A stretch of 64,000 bases of DNA from Phaseolus vulgaris (lineage: Eukaryota; Streptophyta; Magnoliopsida; Fabales; Fabaceae): NCBI RefSeq assembly GCF_000499845.2, contig NC_023758.2, positions 11,443,927 to 11,507,926 on the forward strand. The letters are read 5' to 3'. The notes under the pieces are model-generated. The model was not told the origin of the DNA and searched no databases. It saw only the letters and a list, made by a program, of their open reading frames with translations. Below are positions 21,823 through 35,224 of this stretch, in pieces. The position numbers were made by a program, and so were the translations under genes. Every line of letters begins with the position of its first letter. Position 1 is the stretch's first letter.

Positions 21823-23007
21823 TCACTTGTTGTGGTAATAAAGCTCAGCTAGCTGCTTTTGAACTCCTTCAATTTGGTCATCCAAGTGTTGAAACCTGGC
21901 TTGAGTCATTTCATAGTACTCCTTTTGGTTGTATGTGAGTGTATCTAGCCTGTTTAGAACTTGTCTTTCGAACATGGATAGAGGTTCACCTCTATGCACA
22001 GGTTCCTGATATGCTACCAATGCATTTTGGCTTGTAGCAGCAATATCTTCATTTCCAGAAGAGTGCACTGGTGACTCATCCATGTGCTGCACACCATTAG
22101 CATTTTCTTCTTCTTCATTTGCTGGATCAGCTGCTTCATTCAGAGCTCTATTTGCAGCATTCCTTCTAAATATCCAGTTGTCATCCTCCTTTTGGAACCC
22201 CATCTTCAAGAGAGTGGAGTTGTCTATTTCACTTGCTGCCTTAATGGTGTCATTTCTCTCATTTGCAGTATCAACTTCAAAATAATCAATTAGCTTTGAC
22301 ACAAAAATAGCATATGGAAAACGATAATCTGGAAGCCGTGTGGATTTGAGCATATGCTCTACCATTGTACTCACCCAATTTACCTTGAGTTGATTCATTA
22401 TATAGTATAGCAGAATCAAATCCTCTTCATGGAGAGTAGCATGATTACTTCCTCTTGGAGTAAGCTGCCAAGCAATTATGTAGGCTAGGAGTCTTGGAAT
22501 TAATGTCAGATTTCCAGCATGAAATCTAGCTACTGGTTCAGCAGGATTCCTAACACAGCTCCTATAAAACTGCATTTTGTTAAACCCTTGAATTCCAACA
22601 GTATTCCCTTTGCTAACCTTCATTCCTGAATACTTGATTCCTCCCACATTGCTCCATATTTCCCTTGTAATTTTCAGCTTCACACCTTTCACATGGGAGA
22701 CCAGATTTTTGCCATCTTGAACCAGCTTACTGTAGAACACTTTTACCAAGTCTGGATAGACATTTCCAGTCATTTCTAAGAAGTTTTTCAGCTTTTGATG
22801 CTTGAGCAGAGTTTTTGCTTCAGTCAGATTTTCTTCCCTCAACCAAGAAAATTCCAGCACCTTGGGCACATTGACTTGCTTTCTGCTTGTTTCATGGATG
22901 AACCTTGTCATAGCTTCAGAATCTCCAGCAAACCAGTTTTCCAGAATGCCTTGGCTGCTGTTGGATTGTTCTTTGGATTTCTTCTTTCTGTGTGAGGAGG
23001 ATGTCAT
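21823..23007 (-). CDS. Uninterrupted third ORF (394 aa) of the old Copia element
   Basis: An ATG-started, uninterrupted frame between RNase H and the 3' LTR. The N-terminus is Lys/Ser-rich (SSHRKKKSKEQ); the middle (about residues 35-240) resembles the family Pfam calls putative plant transposon protein (from memory, PF20167), for example the NVYPDLVKVFY segment. An acidic linker follows, and the last 50 residues have heptad-like spacing (FQHLDDQIEGVQKQLAELYY) suggesting a coiled coil. I see no signal peptide or membrane segment, so the label env-like, used for the equivalent position in Sireviruses, is positional only. The plus-strand copy at 35633-36775 is homologous but has two stops. Function is unknown. 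Confidence 0.72.
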   Translation of the reverse strand: MTSSSHRKKKSKEQSNSSQGILENWFAGDSEAMTRFIHETSRKQVNVPKVLEFSWLREENLTEAKTLLKHQKLKNFLEMTGNVYPDLVKVFYSKLVQDGKNLVSHVKGVKLKITREIWSNVGGIKYSGMKVSKGNTVGIQGFNKMQFYRSCVRNPAEPVARFHAGNLTLIPRLLAYIIAWQLTPRGSNHATLHEEDLILLYYIMNQLKVNWVSTMVEHMLKSTRLPDYRFPYAIFVSKLIDYFEVDTANERNDTIKAASEIDNSTLLKMGFQKEDDNWIFRRNAANRALNEAADPANEEEENANGVQHMDESPVHSSGNEDIAATSQNALVAYQEPVHRGEPLSMFERQVLNRLDTLTYNQKEYYEMTQARFQHLDDQIEGVQKQLAELYYHNK

Positions 23008-23582
23008 TGCTTAGTCTGTTGTTGCCTGTACCTATTCACTAATAGACAATTCCAGCTAGAAAAAAAAAATAACTTTGCAATTCATATTATCAATAATAGC
23101 AGAAACGAAACATGTAAGGAATCAGATTTGAACCTGGACAGTTTATAGTATAGATGAGAAGGTGTGAACAAACAATTGACTAGTGCTAGGTTTATATAGA
23201 GCTTTAAGTCAGATTTCGAAAATCACAAATTTTAAAGGAAATCAATTTAATCAGATTTCAAGAATTATGGGTTTAAAAAAAATCAAATCAAACAGATATG
23301 CTTCAGATTTTATTCTTGTGGTGTAGCAGGTTCAGGTGTTGATTTACGTAAGAATATATTGGAACCAGATTCTGGCAAATCAAATCTGTTGCACCTACAC
23401 AATATCCAATCAGTTAGGATACCCACACGCTAATTGACATAGACCTACTAGTTAATAACCGTAAAAGCAGTCAAATATAAAGTGAGAGAGAGAAAAGCAA
23501 ATCTTTCTCTTTCCTAGTCACAACTGTGATTCTGAAACAGAGAACAAAACATGTTAAAAAATAAAGTAACAAATTGAAATTT

Positions 23583-26500
23583 TTACTGCAGAGGACAATT
23601 TAAGCTAATGATACCCAATTCATTTAGTAGAAAATAAAACCTATCTTTAGCAAGAGGTTTAGTAAAAAGATTAGCCAATTGAAATTCAGTGCCAATGAAT
23701 TTGATATCACAAGTTCCATTAGCTATATGTTCTCTTAGAAAGTGATGTCTAATTTCAATATGTTTAGTTCTTGAATGCATGACAGGATTCTTAGACAGAT
23801 TTATAGCACTAGTATTATCACAATTTATAGGTATCTTGTTTAATAGAATTCCAAAATCACTTAGTTGCTGCCTTAGCCATAAGGTTTGAGCACAACAACT
23901 TCTAGCAGCTATGTATTCTGCCTCTGCTGTAGAGAGAGCAACACTAGCCTGTTTCTTGCAATGCCATGAGATTAGACTTGATCCAAGCATATGACAAGTC
24001 CCACTTGTGCTTTTCCTATCAACCTTGCAACCTGCAAAGTCAGAGTCTGAAAAACCAGTTAAGTTTAAAGATACATTGTTAGGATACCATAATCCAACAT
24101 CCTTAGATCCTTGCAAGTATTTAAGAATTCTCTTTGCTGCATTGTAGTGTGATTCCTTTGGATCAGATTGATATCTAGCACATAAGCACACAACAAACAT
24201 AAGGTCAGGCCTGCTAGCAGTTAAGTATAACAAAGAACCAATTAAACCCCTGTACTTAGATTGATCCACTGATTTTCCTGCACAATCTTGTTCCAGCTGG
24301 CAGCTTGTTGAAATTGGAGTGTTGATTGCTTTGCATTGATCCATATCAAACCTCTTAAGCAGCTCCTTGCAGTACTTTTCTTGACTTATGAAAATTCCAT
24401 CCTTGAGTTGTTTCACTTGTAATCCAAGGAAGAAATTCATTTCCCCTAACATTGACATCTCAAACTCACTCTTCATTGTTTTCACAAAGTCTTCACACAT
24501 CTCTTCATTTGTGGATCCAAAGATAATATCATCCACATAGACTTGCACAAGTATAATGTCTTCTCTTTTCTTCTTTATGAACAGGGTTTTATCAGAATTG
24601 TCACAGTTATATCCTTGAGAGAGCAGAAATTCACTTAGCCTCTCATACCATTGCCTAGGTGTCTGCTTCATCCATATAACGCCTTCTTAAGCATGTACAC
24701 ATGCTCTGGATTTTTATGATCTTCGAACCCTGGAGGCTGAGATACAAACACCTCTTCATTAATGTAACCATTTAAGAATGCACTCTTGACATCCATTTGA
24801 AACCGCTTGAAACCTTGTATGCTGGAAAATGCTAGAAGTAATCTGACAGCTTTTAAGACGTGCTACTGGTGCATAGGTTTCACCAAAATCAATTCCCTCT
24901 TCTTGGTTATAACCTTAGCAACCAGCCTTGCTTTATTTCTAGTGATAGCCCCATGTTCATCCATCTTGTTCCTGTACACCCACTTGGTTCCTATGATATT
25001 CATCTCATGCTTTCTTGGAACCAAAGTCCACACTTCATTGTATTCAAACTGATTCAGCTCTTCCTGCATTGTTGTTATCCAATTGCTGTCTTGCAGTGCT
25101 TCTTCCAGACTTTTAGGCTCAATCTGTGAAACAAAGGCCACTGTTCTGCAGAAATTATTAAGTGAATTCCTTGTTGAGACTCCTTTCTCAATTTTACCAA
25201 TTACATTGTCTAGTGTAAGATCCCTGGGTGTCTTCCATTCCTTAGGCAATCCTGCATTCACAGTAGATTCTTTGACAAAATTTTGATTAGTTGCATCAAG
25301 CTCACTAGATTGATTCTTTTGCAAAATGGTTCTTAAATCATCCATACCAGGTTCATCCAGAACAAATTTGGGCATAGAAAAATCTGTTTCATCAAATACA
25401 ACATGTATAGATTCTTCTACTGCAAGCAATCTTTTGTTATACACTCTATAAGCATGACCATTTATAGCATATCCAATATGTATTCCCTCATCTGATTTAG
25501 GATCAAATTTCCCCAGATTGTCTTTACCATTATTTAGAACAAAACATTTGCAGCCAAAAACCCTAAGATGACTAATGCTAGGCTTCCTACCTTATACAAT
25601 TCATAGGGAGTTTTCTTAAGAATTGGTCTAATCAAAGTTCTGTTAAGCACATAAGAAGCTGTGTATGCTGCATCTGCCCAAAAATATTTAGGTAAACCAG
25701 ATTCATTTAACATGGTCCTAGCTAACTCCTCTAGTGATCTATTCTTCCTTTCAACTACACCATTTTGTTGGGGTGTCCTAGGAGCATAATAACTATGTGT
25801 GATCCCATGTTTTTCACAATATCTATCAAATTTTGCATTTTGAAATTCTCCCCCATGATCACTACGAATCTGTTTTATCCTATTTTCATTTTCATTATGC
25901 AGAATCTTAGCAAGCTTCATAAAGGTTTTATATGCATCATTTTTAGAAGCAAGAAACAAGGTCAATGTATATCTAGAGAAGTCATCAACAATCACCAAGG
26001 CATAGTAATTTCCAGCTAAGCTAGCAGTCCTAGATGGTCCAAACAAGTCCATATGTAAAACATCCAAGGCTTTATTTGTAGAAACCACATCTTTAGATTT
26101 AAATGAAGTTCTTATCTGTTTTCCCTTTACACAAGCATCACACAATCTGTTATTCTGAAATTTTATGTTTGGTAAACCAGAAACTAGTTCGCTTATTCAA
26201 GTGATTTGTGTGAATATGAGCTAGCCTCCTATGCCACAACCATGACTCATCACTTTTAGATAACAAACACTCATTTTCAGAACAGCTCTTCATAATATCT
26301 AAGAGATAGATGTTGTTTACCCTTTTTCCTGTGAAAAGCACCTTACCAGAGATTTCATTTGAAATTGTACAAGTGTGGCTTTGAAATTGACCTTGTATCC
26401 CTTGTCACACAGTTGGCTAATGCTTAGAATATTATGCTTTAGCCCTTCAACATACAATACATTCTCAATAGTGGTTGAGTCTGTAGTACCAACATCTCCT

Positions 26501-26706
26501 CTTCCAAGAATTCTTCCTCTATTATTATCTCCATATGTGACGTGTCCTTCAGCTTTAAGTTTCATATTTGTGCTTTGAGCACCCGCTATCCAAGTACCAC
26601 TGATTTTTCCTGCTGTTTTTCTGCAAAACAAAACAGATTTAACACATATGGTACCCCTTCCAAGTTTAGGGTCCAACATGATTAATATCTTTCCTTGGGA
26701 AGCCAT
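23583..26706 (-). pseudogene. Broken pol of the minus-strand Copia element
   Basis: Pieces in order on the minus strand: protease/pre-integrase (26317-26706 and 26150-26341, with an HRRLAHIHTNH zinc-binding His block), integrase core (25534-26145, with FGPSRTASLAGNYYALVIVDD, IRSDHGGEFQNA and the P-x2-NGVVER block), N-terminal reverse transcriptase (24863-25444), and reverse transcriptase/RNase H (23583-24671, with YVDDIIFGS and [13 protein letters not shown]). The frame shifts near 26340, 26150, 25540, 24920 and 24672. Gene order integrase before reverse transcriptase is diagnostic of Ty1/Copia. It cannot encode a full polyprotein. Confidence 0.85.
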
Positions 26707-27442
26707 TTGGCCAACCCTTTTGGAACAAGGTACCTTCTAGCTTTACATGTTCTAGATATATGTCCAGACTTCATACAATAAAAACAAGTTGCAGAATGCA
26801 TTGTATTAGAACAACTAAAAGAGGAAAAACTTGTTTTGGAAGGAACAAAAAAACTAGACAGCTTTTTCACATTGCTTTTCATTCCAGGATTGTATCCTAG
26901 ACCATTTTTATTAAAAACAACATTCTGTGAACCTAATAAAGTTTCAAGATTTTCTCTTCCTTTGGTGAAATTTGAAAGTGTTTTTAACAAATACTCAACC
27001 TGTTTTTCCAGCTTTTTACAATTATCACAGGTTTTTATTGATGCATGCAAACATGTTAATTCAAGGCTAACCAATTCAGTTTTAGCTTTGTGCAGTTCTT
27101 CTTCAAGAGCTTTGACCTTAGGCTCAAGTACCCTATTTACTCTATTCAATTTATTGCAAGTTACAGCTAATCTGTTTGCTTCATCATGTGTTTCCTTAAA
27201 TGCAATTAACAGCTGATCATAATTTTCAGAATCAGTAGAAAAATCACTTACTGAATCAGAGTTAGATTCTTCATCATTCACCATAAAGCACAGATTTGCA
27301 TCCTCACTTTCGGTTGAGGAATCACTAGATGAGGATACATCATTTTCTTCCCATGATATGTATGCTCTTTTGCCTTTGCTTCTTTCACTCTTCTTGCTTG
27401 CTGATTTTTCTTTGTTTTGATTGTTTGGACAATCAGCCTTTA

Positions 27443-28481
27443 TGATGAGAATCAACTAAAGGTGGCTTTTTATAATGAAGAACAAGATCATTCGCCTTCA
27501 CATTTAAAGTTTTTCTTGTTAATCTTTGCAAAAGATAAAGCCCAAGCCCAAGCCCAAGAAGGCCAAAGCCCACAAAAGCCCAAAGTCCATCCCATGAAGG
27601 GCAAGGCCAAGTATTAAATAAATATTGTTTAGAAAGGTGCTTAGAGGGAAACATTAGAAACCTCTATTGTTAAAGCATCTTTTAGTCTTTAGTTAGGAGT
27701 CTTAGGGGGGTGTGTTAGTAGATAGGTGTAGGAGTAGAAAAGGAGGTGCCAAAGTGAAGGAAGAGGTCACACCTTCCTCATGCTTTGTTTTAGGCGCAAA
27801 TTCTAGAAGCTTTTTGGGAGGGAGTTTTTGAATTTGTGTAGCTTATATTTCAGCACCTTAGGCTATAAATAGAGGTGCTCTCTTTGTATTTTGGAGATTG
27901 GAATTAATCTAAGAAAACTCTACTCAAATTTTGAGTGAACATTGGAGAGCTTTTGAGCCTTCTTCTCTAGTCTTATCTTTATGGATCCATGGAGTCCTCA
28001 AGTGGCGGCAACACTCTCATCTAGGAGCATTCCACACTTCTAGTGGCGAGATCATCCATCATCCTTCCATCTTCATGAGCAATTCTTCTCTCCTTCCTTT
28101 CTCCTCTTTCAATTGTTTTTGTTAGCTTGTGTTCTTGAGTTTTGGTTTGGTGTTCTTGCTGTTTTTATGAGTTTTTGGTTCGGCAGTTTTATAATTCTGT
28201 CCATTCATCTTGTTCCTTTGTTTTTCTAGCTCATTTGTTCGGTTCAATTCATTCCTTAAGTAATATGTTCGGTGCAATTGCATTTTCTTTCACTTTAATC
28301 GGTTCAATTTGACTATAATTGGAGCATCCTAATGAGTTTGGGATTTGGTACTAGTTTTTGGTGAGTTCTTGTCTTAGAACAATGATCCAACTCTAAGAAA
28401 AGTGCCTCTATAATGTCCAACTCAAGGTGATTCCTAATAAGGTCAAGAACCTTTCTCTATGTGGCTATTGGAATCACATCA
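27443..28481 (+). mobile_element. 1,039-bp solo LTR inserted in gag
   Basis: Starts TGATGAGAATCAAC and ends GGAATCACATCA, with 5-bp direct repeats cttta on each side (27438-27442 and 28482-28486). It contains CCCAAGCCCAAGCCCAAG, a GGCTATAAATAGAGG promoter motif near 27862 and a poly-pyrimidine 3' part. Terminal TGATG/CATCA inverted repeats are shared with the 699- and 729-bp LTRs, but the interior differs, so it is a related but separate family. No internal domain remains. Confidence 0.86.
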
Positions 28482-28572
28482 CTTTATATGACCTGGTTTA
28501 CCACATCCAAAACAAGTGTAACTTGAAGAATTTGAATCATTGGATTTAGAATACCTCTTCCTTTGTTGAGTT

Positions 28573-30379
28573 TGTTGAAGATGGTTGCTGCCCCTTCAAG
28601 ATTGTGTTTGATGAAGACCTATATGTTGTGTTTGATGAAGACTTTTATGTACATTTCATGTATTTTTGCTTTGCTTTAAGTGTGTCTTAAGTTAGTGCTT
28701 AGAGGTTGTCTAAGAGTTGGCTTTTTGCTGAGTAACTCACCTCATAACCACTGGCCATGTGATAAGAACAAGCATAAGTTTTCTTAACCTGTTTTTCACA
28801 TGTTTTACACAAAAACACATTTACTGCATAAAAATAAATTTGTTCTTTTCTAAATAAACAGATTCATTTTTTCACTGATGCCTTGGCTAAAGTCTTGTAA
28901 AAATTAGTTTTTGTGCATCAGGTATTTTGACTAAGTCTTTTTCTTTTCAAAACGACTGAGTTTTAAATTGTTAAACTTTCTCTGTTTTCGTTTTGAAAAA
29001 TGAATCTGTTCATCTGTAAATGAATACATTCTTTTTGTCTCTGGTGCCATGACAAGCTTAAACGTTTTTCAGTTTTATCTCTGCACCAGAATGGTTGACT
29101 AAGTCTCCTCACTTAACAAATTCTCTAACTGCTTTTGAAAATAAATCTGTTCATTTTATTTTCAATGTGTTCATTTTATAACAGCTCTAACTGTTTTTCA
29201 AAATTCTGTTATAAGTTGGCTTTCTATAAAATGCAAACTTATTTCTGGGTTTAATAACAATTCATACATTTGCAAAAACAAGTTTTGACAGCAGAGAGTT
29301 AAGTGTTTACAAAGGATTAGCATTTGTTCTTCAAAGATTTCGAAAATCACAAAGTGCTTGTTCTTGGTTTGGTTCAAAAGCTTGGTGTGAGGTGCAGCTA
29401 CTGTTCTAGCAATCTTGCCTATTGGTTTAAGGCAGATCTGTGTACCCTCAATCAGGTGTAGTCGTTTCACATCTCTTTCTTGTAATAGTTTGGTTGAACA
29501 CTCTTCTTGATAGGTGTTCTTGAAGAGTGGGTGTGTGTGTATGCTGAAATAGGTTTTTTCAGCAAGAGTACCTAAGTTCTTGTAGGTTTCAAGAACAGTG
29601 GAAATTGTACTTAGTTGTACTGTGTGTTAGTGATTTCCACCTGTTGTTGGTGAAGACTGGATGTAGCTCAGTTGAGTGAACCAGTATAATTGCTTGTGTT
29701 CATTCTCTCTCACTCTCTACAATTTCGTTTCTGTATAATTGATAAAACAGCAAAGAAATAAATATGTTCAATTGAAAATAAATCTGTGCTTTCTGGGCAC
29801 TGTGCATACTGTTCTTGATTTCTGAAAAAGGTGTTTGAATCTGATAAGAACATATATAATCTGCTAAAAAAGCATTGGAACAGATTGACTGTGATAGGCT
29901 GCTCAAGAAACTGTCAATGCTATTAATTGAACCTTAAACAAATTGCTTAAAGTTGAAGCTTGCTGTTCTGTGATTCATTGTTCTTAATTTCTGGAAAATT
30001 GCTTGACATCAAGAAGAACACTCATAGTCTGTTAAAAGCCACTGGAACAGCTTGTTTGCAAAGGTTACTCAATTAATTAGCATGCTATCAATTGAATCTT
30101 AATCACTTGCTTGAAATTGAAGCTTGCTGTTTTGTGTTTCACTGTTTTTCAAATCTGATATTTGTGTGTGTGCTGCTGGAAATTCTCACTGCATAATCTT
30201 GTGATTAACCTTGCTGAATTAAAAGCTTTTCAAACAAAAACAGTGCTGAAATAAATCTGTTCATTTTCACATAAATCGATTTATTTTTTGTAAAACTGTG
30301 TTAAACACTGTTTATGCGAGAAAGTTTTAAAAGGTCAATTCACCCCCCCTCTTGAACTTTGGCACTATTAAACCCAACA
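28573..30379 (+). repeat. 5' LTR of the plus-strand Copia element
   Basis: TGTTGAAGATGG to CCCAACA, 1,807 bp, nearly identical to 37117-38929. The AAATAAATCTGTTCATTT phrase recurs several times within it. Short open frames inside are non-conserved and duplicated only because the LTR is. Confidence 0.92.
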
Positions 30380-30381
30380 AT

Positions 30382-30394
30382 TGGTATCAAGAGC
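30382..30394 (+). promoter_or_regulatory. Primer-binding site
   Basis: TGGTATCAAGAGC two bases after the 5' LTR; complementary to the initiator-Met tRNA 3' region as in most plant Copia elements. Confidence 0.8.
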
Positions 30395-30429
30395 TAGGAC
30401 TTGTATTTTAATCAAGTTTGTTTGTAATA

Positions 30430-32094
30430 ATGTCTGAGTTTAATGTGCTTTTTGCTGAGGGTTCTGCTGTTAATAGACCACCTATGTTCAATGGAATGAA
30501 TTATGCATTTTGGAAAGTTAGAATGAGAATTTTCATGGAATCCATTGATGCATTAATTTGGGAAGCTGTGGTCAATGGACCTTATGTGCCAATGCAGGTT
30601 GTCAAGGATGAACAAGTGGAAAAGCCAAGATCAGAATGGAATGAGACCGAAAGGAGGAAGGCTCAACATGATCCTGTGGCCAAGAACATCATAACCTCTG
30701 CATTGACAATGGATGAGTTCTTCAGGATATCCCAATGTAAGTTAGCTAAGGAGATGTGGGAAGTCTTAGAAGTGACTCATGAGGGTACTGAAGATGTGAA
30801 AAGGTCAAGGAAACATGCACTCATCCAAGAATATGAGCTGTTCAGAATGCAACCCGAGGAGAGCATTGCTGATGTGTAGAAGAGATTCACCCACATTGTG
30901 AATCACCTCACTGGCTTGGGAAAAGAATTTGACAGAGAGGAACTCAACATAAAGATATTGAAGTGCCTCGACAGAAGCTGGCAACCAAAGGTGACAGCTA
31001 TCTCTGAAAGCCGTGATCTGTCAAAGTTGGGAACTGCTGCACTATTTGGAAAGCTGATGGAGCATGAGCTAGAGCTTAAAAGACTTAAAGAGCAGGAAAC
31101 AACAGAGAGAAAACCCAAAGGTCTTGCACTGAAAGCAACTGAATTGGATGAGATCAAGGAGGAAAAAGAAGATGCTGAAGATGATGACACAATCAGCCTT
31201 CTTACAAAAAGATTCAGCAAATTCCTGAGGAAGAAAAGCAAAAATAGGAACCAACAGAAAAGAAGGTATCCTAAACCCAATGATTCAAATTCCTTTAAAT
31301 ATACTTGCTTTGGATGTGGCAAAACAGGGCATATCAAAACAGATTGTCCAGACAATCAAACAAGGGACAAATCTGCCAGCAAGAAATTTGAAAGGAACAA
31401 AGGAAGAAGAGCCTATATCTCATGGGAGGAAAATGAAGTATCCTCAACCAGCAGCTCATCAACAGAAGATGAGGAGAATAATTTGTGCTTCATGATGAAG
31501 GATGAGGAGTCAAGCTCTGAATCAGTAAGTAATTTTTCTGCTGATTCTGATAACTATGATGATTTGCTTGCTGCCTTCAAGGAAACACATGATGAAGCCA
31601 ATAGGCTAGCTGTAATATGCAATAAGCTGCAAAAGGTAAATAATGTGCTTGCACCTAAAGTAAAAACACTTGAGGAAGAATTGCATAAGGCCAAAACAGA
31701 TTTGGTAAGCCTTGAACTGACTTGCTTGCATGCCTCTATTAAAAACTGTGAAAACTACAAAAGATTGGAAAAACAAGTGGAATATTTGCTGAAAACCCTT
31801 TCCAATTTCACCAAGGGAAGAGAAAACCTTGAGTCTCTCCTTGGATCACAGAATGCTGTTTTCAGTAAGAATGGACTTGGTTATACCCCTGGAAATACAA
31901 CCAATGTCAAAAAGCTTTCAAGTTTTTTTGTTCCAGCAAAATCAGTTTTTTCAGCTTTTAACAGTGGCAAAAAGGCATCTCATGTAACCTGTTTTTACTG
32001 CATGAAATCTGGTCATACATCTAGGTCTTGCATTGCTAGAAAGCATCTTGTTCCTAAGAACTTAGCAAAATGGCTACCAAAGAGAAGGTTTTAA
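30430..32094 (+). pseudogene. Gag of the plus-strand Copia element, one in-frame stop
   Basis: ATG at 30430, about 50 bases after the primer-binding site. It contains the NRPPMFNGMNYAFWKVRMRI block of plant Copia gag, a UBN2-like region, two CCHC zinc knuckles (CFGCGKTGHIKTDC from 31306; CFYCMKSGHTSRSC from 31990) separated by an acidic and a coiled-coil-like region, and ends TAA at 32092-32094. An in-frame TAG at 30877-30879 cuts it after about 150 codons. The two-knuckle long gag is longer than that of most Copia lineages. Pol follows in another frame, so a shift or re-initiation would have been needed in the parent. Confidence 0.82.
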
Positions 32095-32128
32095 TCTGTG
32101 CTGGACCCTATACTGAAAAGGGTACCAT

Positions 32129-35100
32129 TTGTATATTTTTTATTCTGTTTTGCAGATTGGAAGCAAGAAAAACCAGCGGTACTTGGACAGTGGCTGTTCC
32201 AAGCATATGACTGGAGATCTTACAAAGTTCACCAGCTTAAAGCTCAAAGCAGAAGGACATGTAACCTATGGTGATAATAACCGAGGGAGGATTTTGGGCA
32301 GAGGAACTGTTGGAACAGGGAACTCAACAACCATTGAGAATGTGCTGTATGTAGAAGGACTCAAGCATAGTCTTCTCAGCATAAGTCAGCTTTGTGACAA
32401 AGGATACAAAGTGAATTTTGAGTCAAAAGGCTGCACAATATCAAGTAATTCATCTAGTAAGGTACTGTTTACTGGTAAGAGAGTGAATAACATTTATCTG
32501 TTGAATATCATGGAAACTAACTCTTCAAATGAGTGTTTGCTGTCCAGAAGTGATGAGTCTTGGTTGTGGCACAGGAGGTTGGCTCACATACACACAAATC
32601 ACTTGAATAAATTGAAATCTAAAGATTTAGTTTCTGGTTTACCTAACATTAAATTTCAGGACAACAGGCTTTGTGATGCTTGTGTGAAAGGTAAACAAAT
32701 CAAATCCTCTTTGAAGTTAAAGGATATTGTCTCTACAAAAAATCCATTGGATGTGTTACATATGGACTTATTTGGTCCATCTAGAGTTGCTAGCTTGGCT
32801 GGAAATTTGTATGCTTTAGTTGTTGTGGATGATTACTCTAGATTTACATGGACTCTATTTCTTGCACATAAACATGATGCTTATTCTGCCTTTAAGAGAT
32901 TAGCAAAAATTCTGCAAAATGAAAATGGTTGCTGCATAAAATCTATTCGAAGTGATCATGGGGGAGAGTTTCAAAATGCTAAGTTTGAGAGGTTCTGTGA
33001 GAAGCATGGGATAGCTCATACCTTTTCAGCCCCTAGGACACCTCAACAAAATGGTGTAGTTGAAAGGAAAAATAGATCACTAGAGGAACTAGCTAGAACT
33101 ATGTTAAATGAATCTAAGCTTCCTAAGTATTTTTGGGCTGATGCTGTTTATACTACAGGTTATGTCTTAAATAGGACCTTAATAAGACCAATTCTTAAGA
33201 AAACCCCATATGAATTGTATAAGGGCAGAAAACCTAGTGTAAGCCACCTTAGAGTATTTGGGTGTAAATGTTTTGTATTGAATAATGGCAAAAAAAATCT
33301 TGGTAAGTTTGATGCTAAATCTGATGAAGGTGTGCACATTGGTTATGCTTTGAATGGTCATGCATATAGAGTCTTCAAAAAAAGGCTGCTTATAGTAGAA
33401 GAATCAATGCATGTTGTTTTTGATGAAACTGATCATAGCCTATCTAAAACTGCTGATGACCCTGACAGTAATGAATTTAAATCTGTTTTAAATCAAAATG
33501 AATCGATTCATTTTGATACTGTTGATACACATGCTATACAAGAATCTACTGCAGCTGCAGGTTTGCCAAAAGAGTGGAAAACCCCAAGAGACTTAACACT
33601 TGATAATGTCATTGGGAACATTGAGAAATGAGTGTCAACTAGAAAATCCTTGAACAATTTCTGTGAAGCAATGGCCTTTGTATCTCAAGTTGAACCCAAG
33701 AATTTGAATGAAGCTCTCAAGGACAGCAACTGGATTTTAGCTATGCAAGAGGAACTGAATCAGTTTGCTCTTAATGAGGTCTGGACTCTTGTTCCTAGAA
33801 TACCTGAGATGAATGTAATTGGAACAAAATGGGTATTCAGAAACAAGATGGATGAGCATGGAGTGATCACCAGAAACAAGGCTAGGCTTGTAGCTAAAGG
33901 GTACAATCAAGAAGAAGGAATAGACTATGATGAGACATATGCACCAGTGGCTCGGTTAGAAGCTGTTAGACTGCTGCTTGCCTTTTCCTGCATCAAAGGG
34001 TTCAAGCTATTTCAAATGGATGTGAAAAGTGCCTTTCTAAATGGCTATATAAATGAAGAGGTATTTGTCTCACAACCACCAGGTTTTGAAGACCATCAAC
34101 ATCCAGAATATGTGTTCAAACTCCAAAAGGCTCTCTATGGACTCAAGCAAGCTCCTAGGCAATGGTATGAGAGGCTAAGTGATTTTATCACCTCACAAGG
34201 CTATGACAGAGGCACATCAGATAAGACCTTGTTCATTAAGAAGAAAGGAGATGACTCAATTCTAGTCCAAGTATATGTGGATGACATCATTTTTGGATCA
34301 AATAATGGAGAATTGTGTGAAGCTTTCGTGAAAGTCATGAAGAGTGAGTTTGAAATGTCAATGATGGGTGAGTTGAACTATTTTCTAGGCTTGCAGGTCA
34401 AACAACTCAAGCATGGCATTTTCCTAAGTCAAGCTAAGTATTGCAAGGATTTGCTGAAGAAATTTGAAATGGACAAGTGTAAACCAATCAGCACACCCTT
34501 CTCAACAAGGTGTCATTTGGATCATGATGAAGCTGGAATTTTTGTTGATGAAACCAAATACAGAGGACTCATAGGATCACTACTGTATCTCACTGCTAGC
34601 AGGCCAGATATAATGTTTGCAGTGTGCATGTGTGCAAGGTTTCAGTCTGCTCCTAAAGAATCACACTACAATGCTGTCAAAAGGATTTTGAAGTATTTGC
34701 AAGGAACTAAAGAAGTTGGCTTGTGGTATCCAGGTAATATTTCATTAAGCTTAACTGGATATTCTGATTCAGATTTTGCAGCTTGCAAAATTGATAGGAA
34801 GAGCACAAGTGGAACCTGTCATTTGCTTGGATCAAGTTTGATCTCATGGCAATGCAAAAAGCAGGCTTGTGTAGCTCTTTCCACTGCTGAAGTAGAATAC
34901 ATTGCAGCAGGGAGTTGCTGTGCTCAAACTATATGGCTAAGACAACAATTGAATGATTTTGGTATCTTACTTAACCATATACCTCTGCTGTGTGATAATA
35001 CAAGTGCAATCAACTTAACCAAAAATCCTGTCATGCATTCAAGAACCAAACACATTGAAATTAGGCATCATTTTCTAAGAGAACACATATCTAATGGAAC

Positions 35101-35224
35101 ATGTGATATTAAGTTCATTGGTACTGATCTACAACTTGCTGATTTGTTCACAAAACCATTAGCTAAAGATAGGTTTAATTTTCTGCTTAATGAATTGGGT
35201 ATTATAAATGTCAATTGTACCTAG
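32129..35224 (+). pseudogene. Pol of the plus-strand Copia element, one in-frame stop
   Basis: One frame (shifted relative to gag) holds the following in order: protease (YLDSGCSKHMTGD, about 32182), the integrase zinc region (H-x-H ... CDACVKG), the integrase DDE core (VVVDDYSRF, SDHGGEFQN, NGVVERKNRS), reverse transcriptase (YVDDIIFGS near 34275) and RNase H ([28 protein letters not shown]), ending TAG 35222-35224. It is nearly intact: the only break is the TGA at 33629-33631, between integrase and reverse transcriptase. Confidence 0.88.
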
